Source: CAYOXD01 sp964407825
Lineage (GTDB): Bacteria > Desulfobacterota > Desulfobacteria > Desulfobacterales > JAFDDL01
NCBI GenBank assembly: GCA_964407825.1
Contig: CAYOXD010000067.1
Coordinates: 1-16,394, forward strand
DNA: 16,394 nt
Direction: 5' to 3'
Shown here in pieces: positions 14,674 through 16,394 of the stretch. Position 1 is the first letter of the stretch, and the number at the start of each line of letters is the position of its first letter. The notes below the pieces were generated by a model that was given only the letters and a program-made list of their open reading frames with translations, had not been told where the DNA came from and searched no databases. Made by a program: the position numbers and the translations under genes.

Positions 14674-15042
14674 ATGACTAAAACCAAAGGGCAAATCGAA
14701 TCGGAAATCAGCGAGGCCGTCACCCGGTTCGAAAAGGAATACATGGGACGCGGCCCCTTGGAAACCAAGACCTATCTTATCGAGGACATGGTGCTGGTGC
14801 GCCTCAGGGGCGTTTTGACCCAGGCCGAACACCAACTGGCCGAAGCGGCCGAGAACAGCGGCGGTCGCGAGCTGATCAAGCGGATGCGCGTGGCACTGCT
14901 GGAGAAGGGGCGCCCCCTGCTCCAGGCCGAGGTGGAGACGCTGGTGGGCATAAAGGTCAAGAGTCTTCACACCGACATCAGCACGGTAACCGGCGAACGC
15001 GTCCTGCTGTTTACCCTCTCGGAACCGCCGGTTCTTCGGTAG
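14674..15042 (+). CDS. MpsC-like (DUF2294) protein
   Basis: 122 residues, soluble. The sequence follows the DUF2294/MpsC pattern through its whole length: GQIESEISEAVTRFEKEYMG near the start, RGPLETKTYLIEDMVLVRLRG (24-44), a central helix with LLEKGRPLLQAEVETLVGIK, and VKSLHTDISTVTGERVLLFTL near the end. In Gram-positive bacteria a protein of this domain is named MpsC, from membrane-potential systems. Here no MpsAB membrane partners are nearby, so that role cannot be assumed. The ATG at 14674 has AAAGGA 9 bases upstream; the ATG at 14641 in the same frame lacks a site and would add 11 non-conserved residues. It follows the kinase after 94 bases on the same strand. Confidence 0.85.
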   Translation: MTKTKGQIESEISEAVTRFEKEYMGRGPLETKTYLIEDMVLVRLRGVLTQAEHQLAEAAENSGGRELIKRMRVALLEKGRPLLQAEVETLVGIKVKSLHTDISTVTGERVLLFTLSEPPVLR

Positions 15043-15240
15043 CATCAATTCCTGGTGAATAATCCGGTGAGGTGTCGCGGCAGGAATCAAAGGTCGTTTA
15101 CCAAGAACGGCTGCGTCGGTAGCGTTCGAATTGACAGCGCCGCGGTGGTCGAACTGTCTGCATGCGATGGCCCTGACGCACGGAAGATTCTGTATTGACT
15201 ATTGACATTCAGGGCGTCCCGTGAAAGAAATATCAGTAAT

Positions 15241-15418
15241 GAGTGCCGTCAACCGGCCGGGAACTGCTACGGCAGGGTCCGGCAGGGGGACGATGGCAGC
15301 GGAAGTTAGCGCTGGCCTTGCGGTCGATGAGTCCGGTAGGGCCCTTGAAAGAGGGCGATACCTTGGAAAATAAGGCCGAAAGTCGTCGTGCATGCGATGG
15401 GTTTCGGCCTTTCTTATT
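15241..15418 (+). ncRNA. Hairpin-rich leader upstream of birA (candidate regulatory RNA)
   Basis: The 413-bp gap 15043-15455 contains four consecutive stems followed by a terminator-like stem. They are CTGC-TACG-GCAG (15264-15275, with a UACG tetraloop), GTCC/GGAC (15277-15291), GGCAGCG/CGCTGGCC (15295-15317, one bulge) and GGTA-GG-GCCCT/AGGGC-GA-TACC (15335-15362). I could not match it to a known riboswitch or small RNA class. TTGAC-like motifs repeat near 15190-15210, but no good -10 follows. The frame is open through here, in line with birA, but its translation is not protein-like. Structure was judged by eye. Confidence 0.4.
15372..15418 (+). terminator. Intrinsic terminator-like stem before birA
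   Basis: AAGGCCGAAA (15372-15381) pairs perfectly with TTTCGGCCTT (15402-15411) around 20 bases and is followed by TCTTATT. It ends 37 bases before the birA start codon, so it either ends a separate small RNA or acts as an attenuator. Confidence 0.55.
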
Positions 15419-15455
15419 GTCTCGACAGTGTCCGAGCCTTGAACCGGAGGCTACC

Positions 15456-16268
15456 ATGGCTGGCAGGGAAAACGTCGATTCAGATACGGCCTTGCAGGCT
15501 GCGGATACGGCGGCCGATTGTCGGAAACTGGATGGCGAATCGGCAGAACCCGTTTTCTTTACGACTGAAACTTGCACCTCCACCATGGATGTGGCCTGGC
15601 GTCTGAGCGCCGAGCACCGCTTCCCGGATTGGGCGTCCGTGCTGGCCGCGACCCAAACCGCCGGCCGCGGGCAGTTCGGCCGAACCTGGTATTCGCCGCC
15701 GGGCAATCTTTACGGCACCTTGCGCATTCAGCGGCTGGAGCCTGTCTGGAGCGATCTTGTACCGTTATTGCTCGCCGAATCACTGCGCGTTGTCCTGGCA
15801 GGCATGAATCTGTCGGCGGCCATCAAGTGGCCCAATGATCTGTTGATCGGTGGAAAAAAGGTCGGCGGCATCCTGGTGGAGGCAAGATCCGACACCGTGA
15901 TGGCAGGGGTGGGGCTGAACCTGGTGTCGGTGCCGCTTCCCCGGGATCTTCGGCACCGACTGGCGCCGCCAGCCGGATCCCTTCGGGAATTCGGTGTGCA
16001 GCGTACGCCGCTGGCGGTATGGAGTCCCTTCGTCCAAGAGGTCCGATCGCTGATTCGACGCAGCGTCCTGCAGGGGGACCCCCAGCGTTTCGTCGCTGGG
16101 TTAACCCCCCACCTTGCCTATATCGGCGAGCCTATCCTGCTGGATGCATACGAGGCCGCGGATCGGCCGGCGGTCTTTTTGGGCTTGGATGCCCGTGGCG
16201 CCATCCGGGTGCGTACCTGCCAGGGGGTGCGTACGTTTCGGTCCGGAAGCGTTTACCCGATGATGTAG
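15456..16268 (+). CDS. birA: Biotin-[acetyl-CoA-carboxylase] ligase, class I (catalytic domain only)
   Basis: Attaches biotin to the biotin carrier domain of a carboxylase through biotinyl-5'-AMP. 270 residues from the ATG at 15456, which has GGAGG 5 bases upstream. The first 30 residues are unlike the family and may be disordered. Motifs: FTTETCTSTMDVAW (35-48), the biotin/ATP-binding loop GRGQFGRTW (71-79), KWPNDLLIGGKKVGGILVE (124-142) and GVGLNL (151-156); a small C-terminal domain follows. There is no N-terminal winged-helix region, so unlike E. coli BirA it cannot repress biotin genes directly. It lies 20 bases upstream of a biotin carboxylase gene on the same strand, which fits its substrate. 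The upstream leader contains several hairpins and a terminator-like stem. Confidence 0.92.
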   Translation: MAGRENVDSDTALQAADTAADCRKLDGESAEPVFFTTETCTSTMDVAWRLSAEHRFPDWASVLAATQTAGRGQFGRTWYSPPGNLYGTLRIQRLEPVWSDLVPLLLAESLRVVLAGMNLSAAIKWPNDLLIGGKKVGGILVEARSDTVMAGVGLNLVSVPLPRDLRHRLAPPAGSLREFGVQRTPLAVWSPFVQEVRSLIRRSVLQGDPQRFVAGLTPHLAYIGEPILLDAYEAADRPAVFLGLDARGAIRVRTCQGVRTFRSGSVYPMM

Positions 16269-16288
16269 CAGTGCAAAGGAACATATGA

Positions 16289-16394
16289 ATGAAAGATAGA
16301 ACCTTCGAGAAAGTGGTGGATGAAATTCGCGGCCAGAAGATCCTGGTCGCCAACCGGGGCATCAGCGCCCGGCGGCTCACCCGGTCGATCCGGG
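16289..16394 (+). CDS. Biotin carboxylase N-terminus (start of gene, cut by window edge)
   Basis: The first 35 residues are present, open to the window edge. KILVANRGISARRLTRSIR matches the beginning of the biotin carboxylase fold, usually KILIANRGEIAVRIIRA. Here GEIA is replaced by GISA, one of the variants seen in larger carboxylase proteins, so it may be a fused or atypical acetyl-CoA/pyruvate-type carboxylase; the rest of the gene is needed to tell. It carboxylates biotin with bicarbonate and ATP. The ATG at 16289 has AAAGGA 8 bases upstream. It follows birA after 20 bases, so both are likely in one operon. Confidence 0.85.
   Translation, partial: MKDRTFEKVVDEIRGQKILVANRGISARRLTRSIR

Noticed and set aside
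15320..15362. Hammerhead-ribozyme-like core (CGATGAGTCC ... GAAA)
   Set aside because: The required CTGATGA is changed to TCGATGA and the three-stem junction does not form; the pairing seen is a simple hairpin.
15243..15455. N-terminal extension of BirA (71 more residues in frame)
   Set aside because: It covers the hairpin leader and terminator, is not protein-like, and the ATG at 15456 has a strong ribosome site and gives the normal BirA length.

Overview
The window looks like chromosomal DNA from a GC-rich anaerobic proteobacterium, most likely Desulfobacterota (old Deltaproteobacteria). That is an inference from the style of the genes, not from a marker gene. The signs are several PAS/CHASE4 hybrid kinases, a PAS domain with a Cys-x11-Cys-x2-Cys motif, a methanogen/sulfate-reducer type NiFe hydrogenase remnant, an MpsC-like (DUF2294) protein, and a class I biotin ligase in front of a biotin carboxylase. 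I found no rRNA, tRNA, CRISPR array, insertion sequence or phage gene.

Layout. Positions 1-2472 (minus strand) hold a compact metal-uptake ABC operon: binding protein, ATPase and permease with overlapping ends, the permease running off the window. A strong promoter and an inverted repeat lie in front of it (2494-2538). Positions 2539-2951 hold a decayed piece of a NiFe hydrogenase large subunit. A CHASE4-HAMP-PAS hybrid histidine kinase follows (2952-5699, minus), then a secreted von Willebrand factor A protein (5800-7206, minus). The VWA gene is divergent from an OmpR-type response regulator and its membrane kinase (7400-9876, plus). An RluA-family pseudouridine synthase (minus) and a SLOG-like nucleotide-binding protein (minus) lie at 10079-11538. 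A small conserved hypothetical protein (11888-12256, plus) and a second, cytoplasmic GAF-PAS hybrid kinase (12531-14579, plus) come next. The right end has an MpsC-like protein, a long hairpin-rich leader ending in a terminator-like stem, a biotin-protein ligase without a DNA-binding domain, and the start of a biotin carboxylase.

How the genes fit together. The metal operon is a self-contained transporter probably controlled by a Fur-family repressor. The VWA protein and the response regulator/kinase pair share a 193-bp divergent promoter region with two palindromes, which suggests that the pair controls the VWA gene and senses something in the envelope. BirA and the biotin carboxylase form a functional pair: the ligase would biotinylate the carboxylase complex. 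The hairpin array in front of birA is the best candidate for an undescribed regulatory RNA here; the inverted-repeat-rich gap at 11595-11770 is the second.
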